NCBI RefSeq assembly: GCF_001922305.1
Contig: NZ_CP018839.1
Location: 1,860,001-1,924,000, forward strand
DNA length: 64,000 nt
Reading direction: 5' to 3'
DNA from: Thauera chlorobenzoica
GTDB taxonomy: Bacteria; Pseudomonadota; Gammaproteobacteria; Burkholderiales; Rhodocyclaceae
Part shown: positions 52,549 through 60,792 of the stretch, one piece after another
Position numbering within the stretch: the first letter of the stretch is position 1
How the letters are laid out: the number at the start of each line of letters is the position of its first letter
The notes under the pieces: generated by a model
The model's database searches: none
Told to the model about the DNA's origin: nothing
What the model saw: only the letters and a program-made list of their open reading frames with translations
Position numbers and translations under genes: made by a program

Positions 52549-53349
52549 ATGAACGTCGAGCTCGACCCCGCGCGCCGCTTCGGCGGTCTCGACCGTCTCT
52601 ACGGCAGCGGCACGGTGGATCTGCTGCAGCGCCGCCATGCCTGCGTGGTCGGCATCGGCGGCGTCGGCTCGTGGGCGGCCGAAGCGCTCGCGCGCAGCGG
52701 TGTCGGCCGCCTGACCCTGATCGATCTCGACCACGTCGCCGAATCCAACATCAACCGTCAGGTCCATGCCCTCGACGCCACTCTCGGCCAGGCCAAGGTG
52801 GTGGCGATGGCCGAGCGCATCGCCGCCTTCAGCCCCGCGTGCACGGTGACCCGGATCGAGGAGTTCCTCACCGCGGAGAATGCCGAGGCCCTGCTTCAGG
52901 GCTTCGATGTGGTGATCGATGCGATCGACAACGTCCGCGCCAAGGTCGCGATCGCCGCCGTCTGCCGGCGCCGGCACATCCCGCTGGTCATGGCCGGCGG
53001 CGCCGGAGGCAAGACCGATCCGGCACGGGTCGCTATCGACGACCTGGCGCGCACCGTGCAGGACCCTTTGCTCTCCAAGGTGCGGGCCCGGCTGCGCAAG
53101 GAGCATGGTTTTCCCCGCGACCCGAAAAAGAAGTTCGGCATCGCCGCGGCATTTTCCAGCGAGCCGCTGCGCTACCCCGAAGCCCGTGCCTGTGACGCCG
53201 ATGCCGCCGTCGGTGCGCGCGCCGGCCTGCAGGGGCTGGCCTGCGCCGGCTATGGTTCGAGCATGGCAGTCACCGCCACCGTCGGCCTGCTATGCTCTGC
53301 CCGTGCGCTCGAGCTGTTGCTGCGGCCGCGAACGCACGCTGTCGCCTAG
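52549..53349 (+). CDS. tcdA: tRNA threonylcarbamoyladenosine dehydratase (TcdA/CsdL)
   Basis: A 266-residue ThiF/E1-like protein with the nucleotide motif GIGGVGSWAAEALARSG at residues 35-51 and LIDLDHVAESNINRQ near 57-71, then the adenylation-domain PLVMAGGAGGKTDP. The length equals E. coli TcdA. It cyclises t6A37 of ANN-decoding tRNAs to ct6A using ATP. It follows the metallo-hydrolase gene by seven bases. Confidence 0.9.
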   Translation: MNVELDPARRFGGLDRLYGSGTVDLLQRRHACVVGIGGVGSWAAEALARSGVGRLTLIDLDHVAESNINRQVHALDATLGQAKVVAMAERIAAFSPACTVTRIEEFLTAENAEALLQGFDVVIDAIDNVRAKVAIAAVCRRRHIPLVMAGGAGGKTDPARVAIDDLARTVQDPLLSKVRARLRKEHGFPRDPKKKFGIAAAFSSEPLRYPEARACDADAAVGARAGLQGLACAGYGSSMAVTATVGLLCSARALELLLRPRTHAVA

Positions 53350-53428
53350 TTCAGCGGCGCGGCGAAGCCGCGGCGCCGGTGCCCGGCGAGACAGCACAGA
53401 TCCGAATCATGCCCGAGGAGGCTTTCCG

Positions 53429-53815
53429 ATGAATGCAGTGCCGCCGCATGCGTCCGCTGTCGTGCTCTTCGGCCACGGCGCGCGCGATCCCGAATGGGCT
53501 GGGCCGATGCAGCGCATCCGCGCGCGCATGCTCGCCGCGCCCGAGGCGCCGCGGGTCGAGCTCGCCTTTCTCGAATTCATCCGCCCGACTCTGCCCGAAG
53601 CGATCGCCGAACTGGTGGCCGCTGGCGTGCAGCGGGTGGTGGTGGTGCCGGTCTTTCTGGCCCAGGGCGGCCACCTCAAGCGCGATCTGCCGGCCCTGAT
53701 CGAATCAAGCCGGCGGGCCCACCCCGAATGCCGGATCACGCTGTCGATGGCGGCGGGCGAAGCCGACGAGGTCGTTGCCGCGATTGCCGGCTACGCCCGC
53801 CGCTGCTTGGACTGA
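53429..53815 (+). CDS. cbiX: CbiX/SirB-type sirohydrochlorin chelatase, short form
   Basis: The 128-residue protein starts MNAVPPHASAVVLFGHGARD behind GAGGAGG. His16 and His82 (AQGGHLKRD) match the metal-binding residues of the small CbiX family. It would insert cobalt or ferrous iron into sirohydrochlorin for cobalamin or siroheme synthesis; which metal cannot be told, and no other corrinoid gene is visible. Its single-domain length is typical of the short, dimeric forms. The next operon begins 80 bases downstream. Confidence 0.85.
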   Translation: MNAVPPHASAVVLFGHGARDPEWAGPMQRIRARMLAAPEAPRVELAFLEFIRPTLPEAIAELVAAGVQRVVVVPVFLAQGGHLKRDLPALIESSRRAHPECRITLSMAAGEADEVVAAIAGYARRCLD

Positions 53816-53860
53816 GCCGGCGCGGGCGCCTGCGCATGGGGCGCGGGGAATGGATTGCGC

Positions 53861-53896
53861 TTGCCCTTCGTATATATAAGAATATACTTATTAATA
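53861..53896 (+). promoter_or_regulatory. AT-rich palindromic operator/promoter of the RND operon
   Basis: Bases 53871-53896 form an AT-rich imperfect palindrome (10 of 13 symmetric pairs) with arms ATAAG/CTTAT, in strong contrast to the GC-rich surroundings. It contains TATACT (53883-53888); TTGCCC at 53861-53866 could be the -35 box with 16-base spacing. The site ends at the adaptor start codon. The form resembles operators of ArsR-family thiol- or metal-sensing repressors, but no such regulator gene is in the window. Confidence 0.65.
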
Positions 53897-54957
53897 TGAA
53901 GATCCCTACCATCCTCGTTGTCGCGCGCTTGATTTCTGCCCTCGTCGTGCTGCTGACCCCAGCTGCCGGACACGCCGAAGTGGTGACCGCGCGTGCTGAA
54001 ATCCGCCCCCTCGGCGCTGCCGTGCAGGCCGAAGCAAGCGTCGAGGCGGTGCACCAAGCCACCCTTGCCGCCCAGGTTCCGGGGCGGATCGTGGCGCTGG
54101 CGGTGGATGCCGGCGAGCGCGTGCGCACGGGCCAGGTGCTGGTGCGCATCGATCCTGCCGAAGCGGCCGCCGCGCTTGCCGCCGCCGAAGCCGGCGTGGT
54201 TCAGGCCGAAACCGCGCGGGTCAATGCCAAGGCCGACTACGAGCGCGCCCGCAACCTGGTCGCGCGTCAATTCCTCAGCGAGTCCGCGCTCGACAGCGCC
54301 CGTGCCCGCCATCAGGCCGCCGAGGCGCAGCTCGACGCGGCGCGGGCGGCGCGGGCGCAGGCGCAGGCGGCGAGGGCGCACACCACCGTCGCTGCGCCGC
54401 TGGACGGTCTGGTGGCCGAACGCCACATCGAGCACGGCGAGATGGCCCAGCCCGGGCGCAGCCTGCTCACCGTCTATGACCCGGCGCGGATGCGCGCCGT
54501 CGCCGATCTGGCGCCGGAGCGCCTGGCGCTGCTCGGCACGCCCCCCTTGCGGGCGCGTGTCGAACTCGGCGGTGGCGGGCGGATGGTCGAGGCCGCGGCC
54601 GTCACCGTGCTGCCCGCCGCCGATGCGCGCACCCATACCGTGCGCGTGCGCGTCGACCTGCCTGCGGGCATCGAAGGCGTGCTCCCCGGCAGCTTCGCCC
54701 GGGTCCATTTCCGCGCCGTGGGGGGGGGGGCCACGGTGTCGATCCCTGCCGCCGCGGTGCTGCGCCGGGGCGAACTGAGCGCGGTGTATGTGGCCGACGG
54801 GGAGGGCGGCTTCGGCCTGCGCCAGGTCCGCCTGGGGCGCCTTGACCAGGACAGCGGCATGGTTGAGGTGCTCTCCGGGCTGGAGGGGAACGAAACCCTC
54901 GCCCTCGACCCGGTGCAGGCCGGGATCCAGGTCCGCGCCGGCTCGAGCGCACGCTGA
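53896..54957 (+). CDS. RND efflux periplasmic adaptor (membrane fusion protein)
   Basis: The 353-residue protein has a Sec signal (residues 1-27, cut probable at GHA-E), a lipoyl half-motif with VPGRIVALAVDAGERVRTGQ, an Ala-rich helical hairpin (about 85-155) and beta-barrel/MP domains. It bridges the RND pump to an outer-membrane channel, which is not encoded nearby. No Shine-Dalgarno sequence precedes the ATG and the predicted transcript may start at or near it; an upstream in-frame ATG at 53836 also lacks one. Codons 275-279 contain an 11-G run. The pump gene follows after 14 bases. Confidence 0.88.
   Translation: MKIPTILVVARLISALVVLLTPAAGHAEVVTARAEIRPLGAAVQAEASVEAVHQATLAAQVPGRIVALAVDAGERVRTGQVLVRIDPAEAAAALAAAEAGVVQAETARVNAKADYERARNLVARQFLSESALDSARARHQAAEAQLDAARAARAQAQAARAHTTVAAPLDGLVAERHIEHGEMAQPGRSLLTVYDPARMRAVADLAPERLALLGTPPLRARVELGGGGRMVEAAAVTVLPAADARTHTVRVRVDLPAGIEGVLPGSFARVHFRAVGGGATVSIPAAAVLRRGELSAVYVADGEGGFGLRQVRLGRLDQDSGMVEVLSGLEGNETLALDPVQAGIQVRAGSSAR
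54720..54730 (+). repeat. 11-G homopolymer inside the RND adaptor gene
   Basis: A run of eleven G residues spans the end of codon 275 to the start of codon 279 (V-G-G-G-A). The frame is intact at this length. Loss of one G would lead to a stop about 18 codons later, removing the last 75 or so residues. Poly-G tracts of this length are typical sites of slipped-strand length change. Confidence 0.9.
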
Positions 54958-54971
54958 GCCGGGGGGCGACG

Positions 54972-57900
54972 ATGACAACCCGCCTCGGCATCTCCGGCCG
55001 TATCGCCGCCGCCTTCCAGCGCAACGCGATCACGCCGCTGCTCGCGCTGATGCTGCTGCTCGCCGGCCTCTTCGCCACCCTGGTCACCCCCAAGGAAGAA
55101 GAGCCGCAGATCGACGTCACCATGGCGAACGTGCTGGTGCCCTTCCCGGGGGCCTCGGCGCACGACGTCGAAGCGCTGGTGGCGCGCCCGGCCGAGCAGG
55201 TGCTGTCGCGCATCGCCGGCGTCGAACACGTCTATACCGTGTCGCGCCCGGGGCTCGCGGTGATCACCGTGCAGTTCGAGGTCGGGGTCCCCAACCAGAG
55301 CGCGCTGGTGCGGCTCTACGATACGGTGCATTCGCACGCCGACTGGCTGTCACCGCAGCTCGGCGTGGGCACGCCGCTGATCAAGCCCAAGGGCATCGAC
55401 GATGTGCCGATCGTCAGTTTCACGCTGTGGACCGCCGACCCCGAGCGTGCCGGGTTCTCGCTGCAGCAGGTGTCGCGCGCGATCGAGACCGAGCTCAAGC
55501 GCATCCCCGGCACCCGCGACGTCGCCACCATCGGCGGTCCCGGCCACGTGATCCGGGTGAACATGGACATCGAGCGCATGAACGCGCACGGCGTCACCGC
55601 CCAGGACCTGCGCGGCGCGCTGCAACTCGCCAACGCCTCGCAGCCGGCGGGCAGCCTGGTCGCGGGCAACAAGGAAGTGCTGGTGCAGACCGGCACCTAC
55701 CTCGAATCCGCCGAGGACGTGCGCAGCTTGGTGGTCGGCGTGCAGGAGCGCCGCCCGGTGTTCCTGCGCGACGTCGCCGAAGTGGTCGATGGCCCCGACC
55801 AGCCCGCCCAGTACGTCTGGTTCGGCACCGGCGCCGCGGCCGAGGCGCGCGGCATCGGCGGGCAGGGCCTCTTCCCCGCGGTGACCCTGACGCTGTCGAA
55901 GAAGCCCGGCGCCAACGCCGCCGACGTCGCCCAGGCGGCGATGCAGCGCCTCGACAACCTGCGCGGCAGCCTGATCCCCGAAGGCGTGGAGGTCACCGTC
56001 ACCCGCGACTACGGCAAGACCGCCAACGACAAGGCCAGCCAGTTGATCGGCAAGCTCGCCTTCGCCACCGCCGCGGTGGTGGCGCTGGTGTTCTTCGCCC
56101 TCGGCCGGCGCGAGGCGATCATCGTCGGCATCGCCGTCACCCTCACGCTCGCGGCGACCCTGTTCGCGTCCTGGGCCTGGGGCTTCACGCTCAACCGGGT
56201 GTCGCTGTTCGCGCTGATCTTCTCGATCGGCATCCTGGTGGACGACGCCATCGTGGTGGTGGAGAACATCCACCGCTGGCACACGCTCGAGCCCGACACG
56301 CCGCTGTGGCGCCTGATCCCGAAGGCGGTCGACGAGGTCGGCGGCCCCACCATCCTCGCCACCTTCACCGTGATCGCGGCGCTGTTGCCGATGGCCTTCG
56401 TCACCGGGCTGATGGGCCCCTACATGAGCCCGATCCCGATCAACGCCTCGATGGGCATGTTCATCTCGCTGGTGGTGGCCTTCGTGGTCACGCCCTGGCT
56501 GGCGCAGAAGATGCTGAAGAACGTCGATGCCCACCCGCACGGCGGCGAGGACAGGATGACGCGGCGGCTCGACGGGCTCTTTCGCTGCGTGATGACCCCC
56601 ATGTTCGACGCCCGCCGCGGCGGCCGCAACCGGCTCGCGCTGTGGCTGGCGGTGTTCGCGCTGATCGGCGCTTCGGTGGCGCTGCCGGTGGTGCAGCTGG
56701 TGATCATGAAGATGCTGCCCTTCGACAACAAGAGCGAATTCCAGGTCGTGCTCGACATGCCGGTCGGCACCCCGGTTGAGGACACCGCGCGCGTGTTGAA
56801 CGAGATCGGTGCGTTTCTTTCCGCCGTGCCCGAGGTTACCGACTGGCAGTCCTATGCCGGGACCGCGGCGCCGATCAACTTCAACGGCCTGGTGCGCCAG
56901 TACTACCTGAGGGGCGCCCCCGAGCAGGGCGACATCCAGGTCAACCTGGTGGACAAGAAGGCCCGTAGCCGCCAGAGCCACGAGATCGCGGTATCGGTGC
57001 GCGACGCGGTCACCGCGATTGCGCGCCGCAGCGGCGGCAACGTCAAGGTGGTGGAGGTGCCGCCCGGCCCGCCGGTGCTGTCGCCGATCGTCGCCGAAAT
57101 CTACGGTCCGGACTATGACGGCCAGCTCGAGGTGGCAAAGCGCGTGCGGGCCGCCTTCGAAGATACGCCCGACATCGTTGGCGTCGATGACACGGCGGAC
57201 GAGGACGCGCCCAAGTTGGTGCTGCGCGTCGACCAGCCCAAGGCCGCGCGCATGGGGGTGGCGCAGGCCGACATCGTCGAGGTCGTGCGCCTCGGCCTCT
57301 CCGGCGAGAACGTCACCCCGGTGCATGGCGGCGACAACAAGTACGAGATCCCGGTACGCATCCAGCTGCCGGCGGTGCGCCAGTCCGACCTCACCGACCT
57401 GCTCGCGCTGCAGGTGCGTGCGCGCGGCGGCGACAACGCCGGCCAGCGGGTGAAGATCTCCGAGCTGGTGCAGGTCGCCGAGACCCGCCGCGAGCAGATC
57501 CTCTATCGCAAGGACCTGCTGCCGGTGGTGTACGTGACCGGCGACATGGGCGGCAAGCTGGATTCGCCCCTGTACGGCATGTTCGACATCCGCTCGCGCG
57601 TCAATGGCATGGCGCTCGAGGGCGCGCCGGGGCTCGCCGGTACGCTCGGCGAGTGGTTCATCCGCCAGCCCGCCGACCCCTACGCCGGCTACCAGCTCAA
57701 GTGGGATGGCGAGTGGCAGATCACCTACGAGACCTTCCGCGACATGGGCGCCGCCTACGCGGTGGGCCTGGTGCTGATCTACCTGCTGGTGGTGGCGCAG
57801 TTCCGCAGCTACCTCGTGCCGCTCGTCATCATGGCGCCGATCCCGCTCACCCTCGTCGGCGTGATGCCGGGCCACGCCCTGTTCGGCGCGCAATTCACCG

Positions 57901-58247
57901 CGACCTCGATGATCGGCATGATCGCGCTCGCCGGCATCATCGTGCGCAACTCGATCCTGCTGGTGGATTTCGTCAATCAGCAGGTCGCCGAAGGGATGGA
58001 GTTCGGCGAGGCGCTGATCCGCGCCGCCGCGGTGCGTGCCAAGCCGATCGGGCTCACCGCGCTGGCGGCGATGATTGGCGCGGTGTTCATCCTCGACGAC
58101 CCGATCTTCAACGGCCTGGCGATCAGCCTGATCTTCGGCATCTTCGTGTCCACCGTGCTCACCCTGGTGGTGATCCCGGTGCTCTACTACGCCGCCATGC
58201 GCGGCCGCATCGCAAGCCTCAAGAACCCCGAGGAGAATCCCGCATGA
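54972..58247 (+). CDS. RND-family efflux pump, inner-membrane transporter
   Basis: The 1091-residue protein has the RND pattern: a first helix after the amphipathic N-terminus (ITPLLALMLLLAGLFATLVT), a large periplasmic loop, helices 2-6 with GILVDDAIVVVENIHRWH (the acidic pair used in proton relay), a second periplasmic loop, and helices 8-12. It resembles AcrB/MdtBC-like pumps without closer specificity; its length is normal. The substrate may be drugs, organic compounds or sulfur species. It forms an operon with the adaptor and overlaps the next gene by four bases. Confidence 0.92.
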   Translation: MTTRLGISGRIAAAFQRNAITPLLALMLLLAGLFATLVTPKEEEPQIDVTMANVLVPFPGASAHDVEALVARPAEQVLSRIAGVEHVYTVSRPGLAVITVQFEVGVPNQSALVRLYDTVHSHADWLSPQLGVGTPLIKPKGIDDVPIVSFTLWTADPERAGFSLQQVSRAIETELKRIPGTRDVATIGGPGHVIRVNMDIERMNAHGVTAQDLRGALQLANASQPAGSLVAGNKEVLVQTGTYLESAEDVRSLVVGVQERRPVFLRDVAEVVDGPDQPAQYVWFGTGAAAEARGIGGQGLFPAVTLTLSKKPGANAADVAQAAMQRLDNLRGSLIPEGVEVTVTRDYGKTANDKASQLIGKLAFATAAVVALVFFALGRREAIIVGIAVTLTLAATLFASWAWGFTLNRVSLFALIFSIGILVDDAIVVVENIHRWHTLEPDTPLWRLIPKAVDEVGGPTILATFTVIAALLPMAFVTGLMGPYMSPIPINASMGMFISLVVAFVVTPWLAQKMLKNVDAHPHGGEDRMTRRLDGLFRCVMTPMFDARRGGRNRLALWLAVFALIGASVALPVVQLVIMKMLPFDNKSEFQVVLDMPVGTPVEDTARVLNEIGAFLSAVPEVTDWQSYAGTAAPINFNGLVRQYYLRGAPEQGDIQVNLVDKKARSRQSHEIAVSVRDAVTAIARRSGGNVKVVEVPPGPPVLSPIVAEIYGPDYDGQLEVAKRVRAAFEDTPDIVGVDDTADEDAPKLVLRVDQPKAARMGVAQADIVEVVRLGLSGENVTPVHGGDNKYEIPVRIQLPAVRQSDLTDLLALQVRARGGDNAGQRVKISELVQVAETRREQILYRKDLLPVVYVTGDMGGKLDSPLYGMFDIRSRVNGMALEGAPGLAGTLGEWFIRQPADPYAGYQLKWDGEWQITYETFRDMGAAYAVGLVLIYLLVVAQFRSYLVPLVIMAPIPLTLVGVMPGHALFGAQFTATSMIGMIALAGIIVRNSILLVDFVNQQVAEGMEFGEALIRAAAVRAKPIGLTALAAMIGAVFILDDPIFNGLAISLIFGIFVSTVLTLVVIPVLYYAAMRGRIASLKNPEENPA

Positions 58248-58465
58248 CCACCAATGAATACGTGCGTGCCTTCGCCGGCGCCTTCGTCCTGATCTCGCTC
58301 GCGCTCGGCGTCGAGGCCTCGCCGCTCTTCGTCAGCAAGCACTTCCTGTGGGTGACCGCCTTCGTCGGCGCGAACCTGTTCCAGAGCGCGTTTACCGGCT
58401 TGTGTCCGCTGGTGAACATCCTGCACAAGCTCGGGGTCAAGGACGGCCCGGCGCGCTGCGGCTGA
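58244..58465 (+). CDS. Small DUF2892-type inner-membrane protein
   Basis: The 73-residue protein starts MTTNEYVRAFAGAFVLISLA and has two hydrophobic helices separated by a short loop, ending LCPLVNILHKLGVKDGPARC. It matches the DUF2892/YgaP-like transmembrane family, often found beside rhodaneses and persulfide-responsive genes. It overlaps the pump gene (ATGA), so it is translated with it. Its role is unknown; a membrane cofactor for sulfur handling or for the pump is inference. Confidence 0.82.
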   Translation: MTTNEYVRAFAGAFVLISLALGVEASPLFVSKHFLWVTAFVGANLFQSAFTGLCPLVNILHKLGVKDGPARCG

Positions 58466-58535
58466 AGCCGGCCCACCGCTTTGCCCATGGCGGGTGATTT
58501 TCCGCCGGCAGTCCGGGGGCTACCGGGTGGCCTGC

Positions 58536-59039
58536 CTAGCCGCGGCGCAGCATCCACACGGCGAACGCCAGCGTCGCGCCGAAGCTCAGCAGCGACCAGT
58601 TCGCGATCGACAGCCCGAGGAAGGTCCAGTCGATCACCGCGCAGTCACCGGCGCCGCGGAAGATCATCGGCAGGGCTTCGGCGAGCGGGAAGCTTTCGAG
58701 CATGAATTCCAGCCCGGGGCCGCACTCGGGAATCGCCGGCGGGTCGATCTGCAGCCAGCTCTGCCAGGCGGCGATGGCGCCGCCGATGAGGGCGGCGAGG
58801 CCGATCAGGGCGGCATAGATCCGCACGCCGGTTCGCCCTGGGCCGTGAATCGCGGCGAGCAGGGCGAGCACGGCGGCGAGGGCGAAGGCGTAGCGCTGCA
58901 TGATGCACATCGGGCAGGGCTCGAGGCCGACCACGTGCTGCAGGTAGAGGCCGAAACCGAGCAGGCCGGCGGCGACCAGGAACAGGGTCAGATAAAGCGC
59001 CCGCGCGGGTAGGGACAGGATTCGGTGTACCAGGGCCAT
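58536..59039 (-). CDS. dsbB: Disulfide bond formation protein B
   Basis: The 167-residue membrane protein has four helices. The periplasmic Cys42-Pro-Met-Cys45 pair precedes helix 2 and the second pair is Cys106 and Cys133, the arrangement needed to reoxidise DsbA and pass electrons to quinone. The length matches E. coli DsbB (Cys41/44, 104/130). It converges on the RND operon with a 70-base gap and no strong terminator visible. dsbA is not nearby. Confidence 0.95.
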   Translation of the reverse strand: MALVHRILSLPARALYLTLFLVAAGLLGFGLYLQHVVGLEPCPMCIMQRYAFALAAVLALLAAIHGPGRTGVRIYAALIGLAALIGGAIAAWQSWLQIDPPAIPECGPGLEFMLESFPLAEALPMIFRGAGDCAVIDWTFLGLSIANWSLLSFGATLAFAVWMLRRG

Positions 59040-59078
59040 GGCATTTGTCGGTGGTCGGGGAGCGATATTGTAGGCGAC

Positions 59079-59975
59079 TCAGCGTGCCAGGGCGGCCTGC
59101 AGCATGTCGAGAAAGGCGCGCGTCTTGGCCGGCATCAGCCGCCGCCCCGGGAAGACCGCCCACGCGATCACCGGGGGCCGGCTCCAGTGCGGCAGGATGC
59201 GCTGCAACTCACCGCGACGCACATAAGGCTCGGCAAAATAATCGGGCACGGCGGCAATGCCGACGCCGGCGCGGGCGAAGTGGATCAGCAACTCCGGCGA
59301 GTTCGCCGTGATGCGCCCGGGCGGCACCCCCTCCCAGCGTGACTCCCCGTGCACCAGCGTCCACCCGATCGCTTCGCCACTGCGCGCGAGCAGGCGCAGC
59401 GCCCGGTGCTGGTGGAGGTCCTCGGGGCGCGCCGGTTCGCCGTGTTCGGCCAGGTAGGCCGGTGCGGCATACAGTCCCCAGGGAAACTCCGCCAGCCGCC
59501 GTGCCGCCAGCAGGGCATCGTCCGGGAGTTCGCCCATGCGCACGGCGACGTCGAAATTCTCCCCGAGCAGATCGACCCGCCGCGGCGACAGGTCCAGTTC
59601 GAGTGCAACCGCCGGGTGCATCGCCGAGAAGGCGGCGAGCATGTCGGTCAGCAGCAGGTTGGCGAAATCGCTCGGCATCGACACCCGCAGCCGCCCGCTC
59701 GGCTGGGCCTGGCGGCTCTCGGCCAGCGCGGCCACCGCTGCCACTTCGGTTTCCACCTGGCGCGCGTGATCGAGCAGGGCGCGGCCGAACTCGGTGATGC
59801 TGAGCCGGCGTGTGGTGCGCAGCAGCAGACGCTCGCCCAGATGTTCTTCCAGCTGCGAGAGCCGGCGCGAGACGGTCGACTTCGGCAGGCCGAGGCGTTC
59901 GGCTGCAGCGGTGAAGCTGCCGTCATCGACGACGCGGGCGAAGATCAGGAGGTCGTTGGGGTCTATTTGTTCCAT
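59079..59975 (-). CDS. LysR-family transcriptional regulator
   Basis: The 298-residue regulator starts MEQIDPNDLLIFARVVDDGS and has the N-terminal winged helix-turn-helix (FTAAAERLGLPKSTVSRRLS, then EEHLGERLLLRTTRRLSIT) followed by a substrate-binding-like effector domain. It is divergent from azoR across 98 bases and probably controls azoR and pirin. The effector is unknown; quinones or electrophiles are plausible given the targets. Confidence 0.93.
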   Translation of the reverse strand: MEQIDPNDLLIFARVVDDGSFTAAAERLGLPKSTVSRRLSQLEEHLGERLLLRTTRRLSITEFGRALLDHARQVETEVAAVAALAESRQAQPSGRLRVSMPSDFANLLLTDMLAAFSAMHPAVALELDLSPRRVDLLGENFDVAVRMGELPDDALLAARRLAEFPWGLYAAPAYLAEHGEPARPEDLHQHRALRLLARSGEAIGWTLVHGESRWEGVPPGRITANSPELLIHFARAGVGIAAVPDYFAEPYVRRGELQRILPHWSRPPVIAWAVFPGRRLMPAKTRAFLDMLQAALAR

Positions 59976-60073
59976 GGTTGGAATAATTATGTCCGAAATA
60001 CCGGATTAATGTTTGATGAAGAAGATAATAGACTGCGTCTCACCTGATTCCCAACCCCGACGAGGAAACCGAG
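59976..60073. promoter_or_regulatory. Divergent control region between the LysR gene and azoR
   Basis: This 98-base gap is AT-richer than its flanks and contains TCCG-AAATAC-CGGA at about 60,000 (59988-60004 region) plus GATAATAG near 60024-60031 as a possible -10 for azoR. Such small dyads are expected for a LysR operator, but the exact site and both promoters are uncertain. Confidence 0.4.
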
Positions 60074-60673
60074 ATGAACATCCTGCAGATCAATGGCAGC
60101 GCCCGTGCCGAAGCCGGCAACTCCACCCGTCTCGCCCGCGACATCGTCGCCCGCCTGCAGGCGGACAACCCGCAGGCCCAGGTCGTGCGGCGCGACCTGG
60201 CGCGCAGCCCCGCCCCGGTGATCGACGAGTCCGCGCTTGGCGCGCTGTTCACCCCCGCCGGACAGCGCACCCCCGAGCAGGCCGCCCGCGTGGCTGCCAG
60301 TGATGCGCTGATCGCCGAAGTCGAGGCGGCCGATGTCATCGTGCTCGGCGTGCCGATGTACAACTTCGGCATCTCGACCCAGCTCAAGAACTGGATCGAC
60401 GCCATCGCCCGCGCCGGCGTCACCTTCCGCTACACCGAGAATGGTCCGGAAGGGCTGCTCAAGGGCAAGAAGGTGTTCGTCGCCTTCGCCCGCGGCGGCC
60501 GTTACCGCGGTACTCCGGCCGATACCCAGACGCCCTACCTGCAGATCCTGTTCGGTTTCCTCGGCATCACCGACGTGCGCTTCATCTACGCCGAAGGCCT
60601 GAACATGGGCGAGGAGGCGGTGAAGCAAGGCTTCGCCGAAGCCGAGGCCGACATCGCCACCGCGCTGGGTTGA
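60074..60673 (+). CDS. azoR: FMN-dependent NADH:azoreductase / quinone reductase
   Basis: The 199-residue flavodoxin-fold enzyme starts [20 protein letters not shown] behind CGAGGAAAC. It carries the family motif [20 protein letters not shown] and the AFARGGRY loop. AzoR (AcpD) proteins reduce quinones and azo compounds by two-electron transfer, protecting against quinone stress. It is divergent from the LysR regulator and 119 bases upstream of pirin. Confidence 0.93.
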   Translation: MNILQINGSARAEAGNSTRLARDIVARLQADNPQAQVVRRDLARSPAPVIDESALGALFTPAGQRTPEQAARVAASDALIAEVEAADVIVLGVPMYNFGISTQLKNWIDAIARAGVTFRYTENGPEGLLKGKKVFVAFARGGRYRGTPADTQTPYLQILFGFLGITDVRFIYAEGLNMGEEAVKQGFAEAEADIATALG

Positions 60674-60792
60674 GCGAGGCGCCCGGCGGCTTGTGCGGCC
60701 GGATGCGGGGGGTGGCTGGATGCAGTCCCCCGCCCCGGTCGATGAAGGATGGGGCGGGATCGCCCGCCCCCCACCTCAAGGAGAGAACGCCC

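Noticed and set aside
53836..53895. Upstream ATG for the RND adaptor
   Set aside because: It would put non-signal residues before the signal peptide and read through the AT-rich operator; no ribosome site supports it.
57653..58465. Larger protein containing the DUF2892 sequence
   Set aside because: The upstream part is an out-of-frame shadow of the RND pump. The true small gene starts at 58244 with a four-base overlap.
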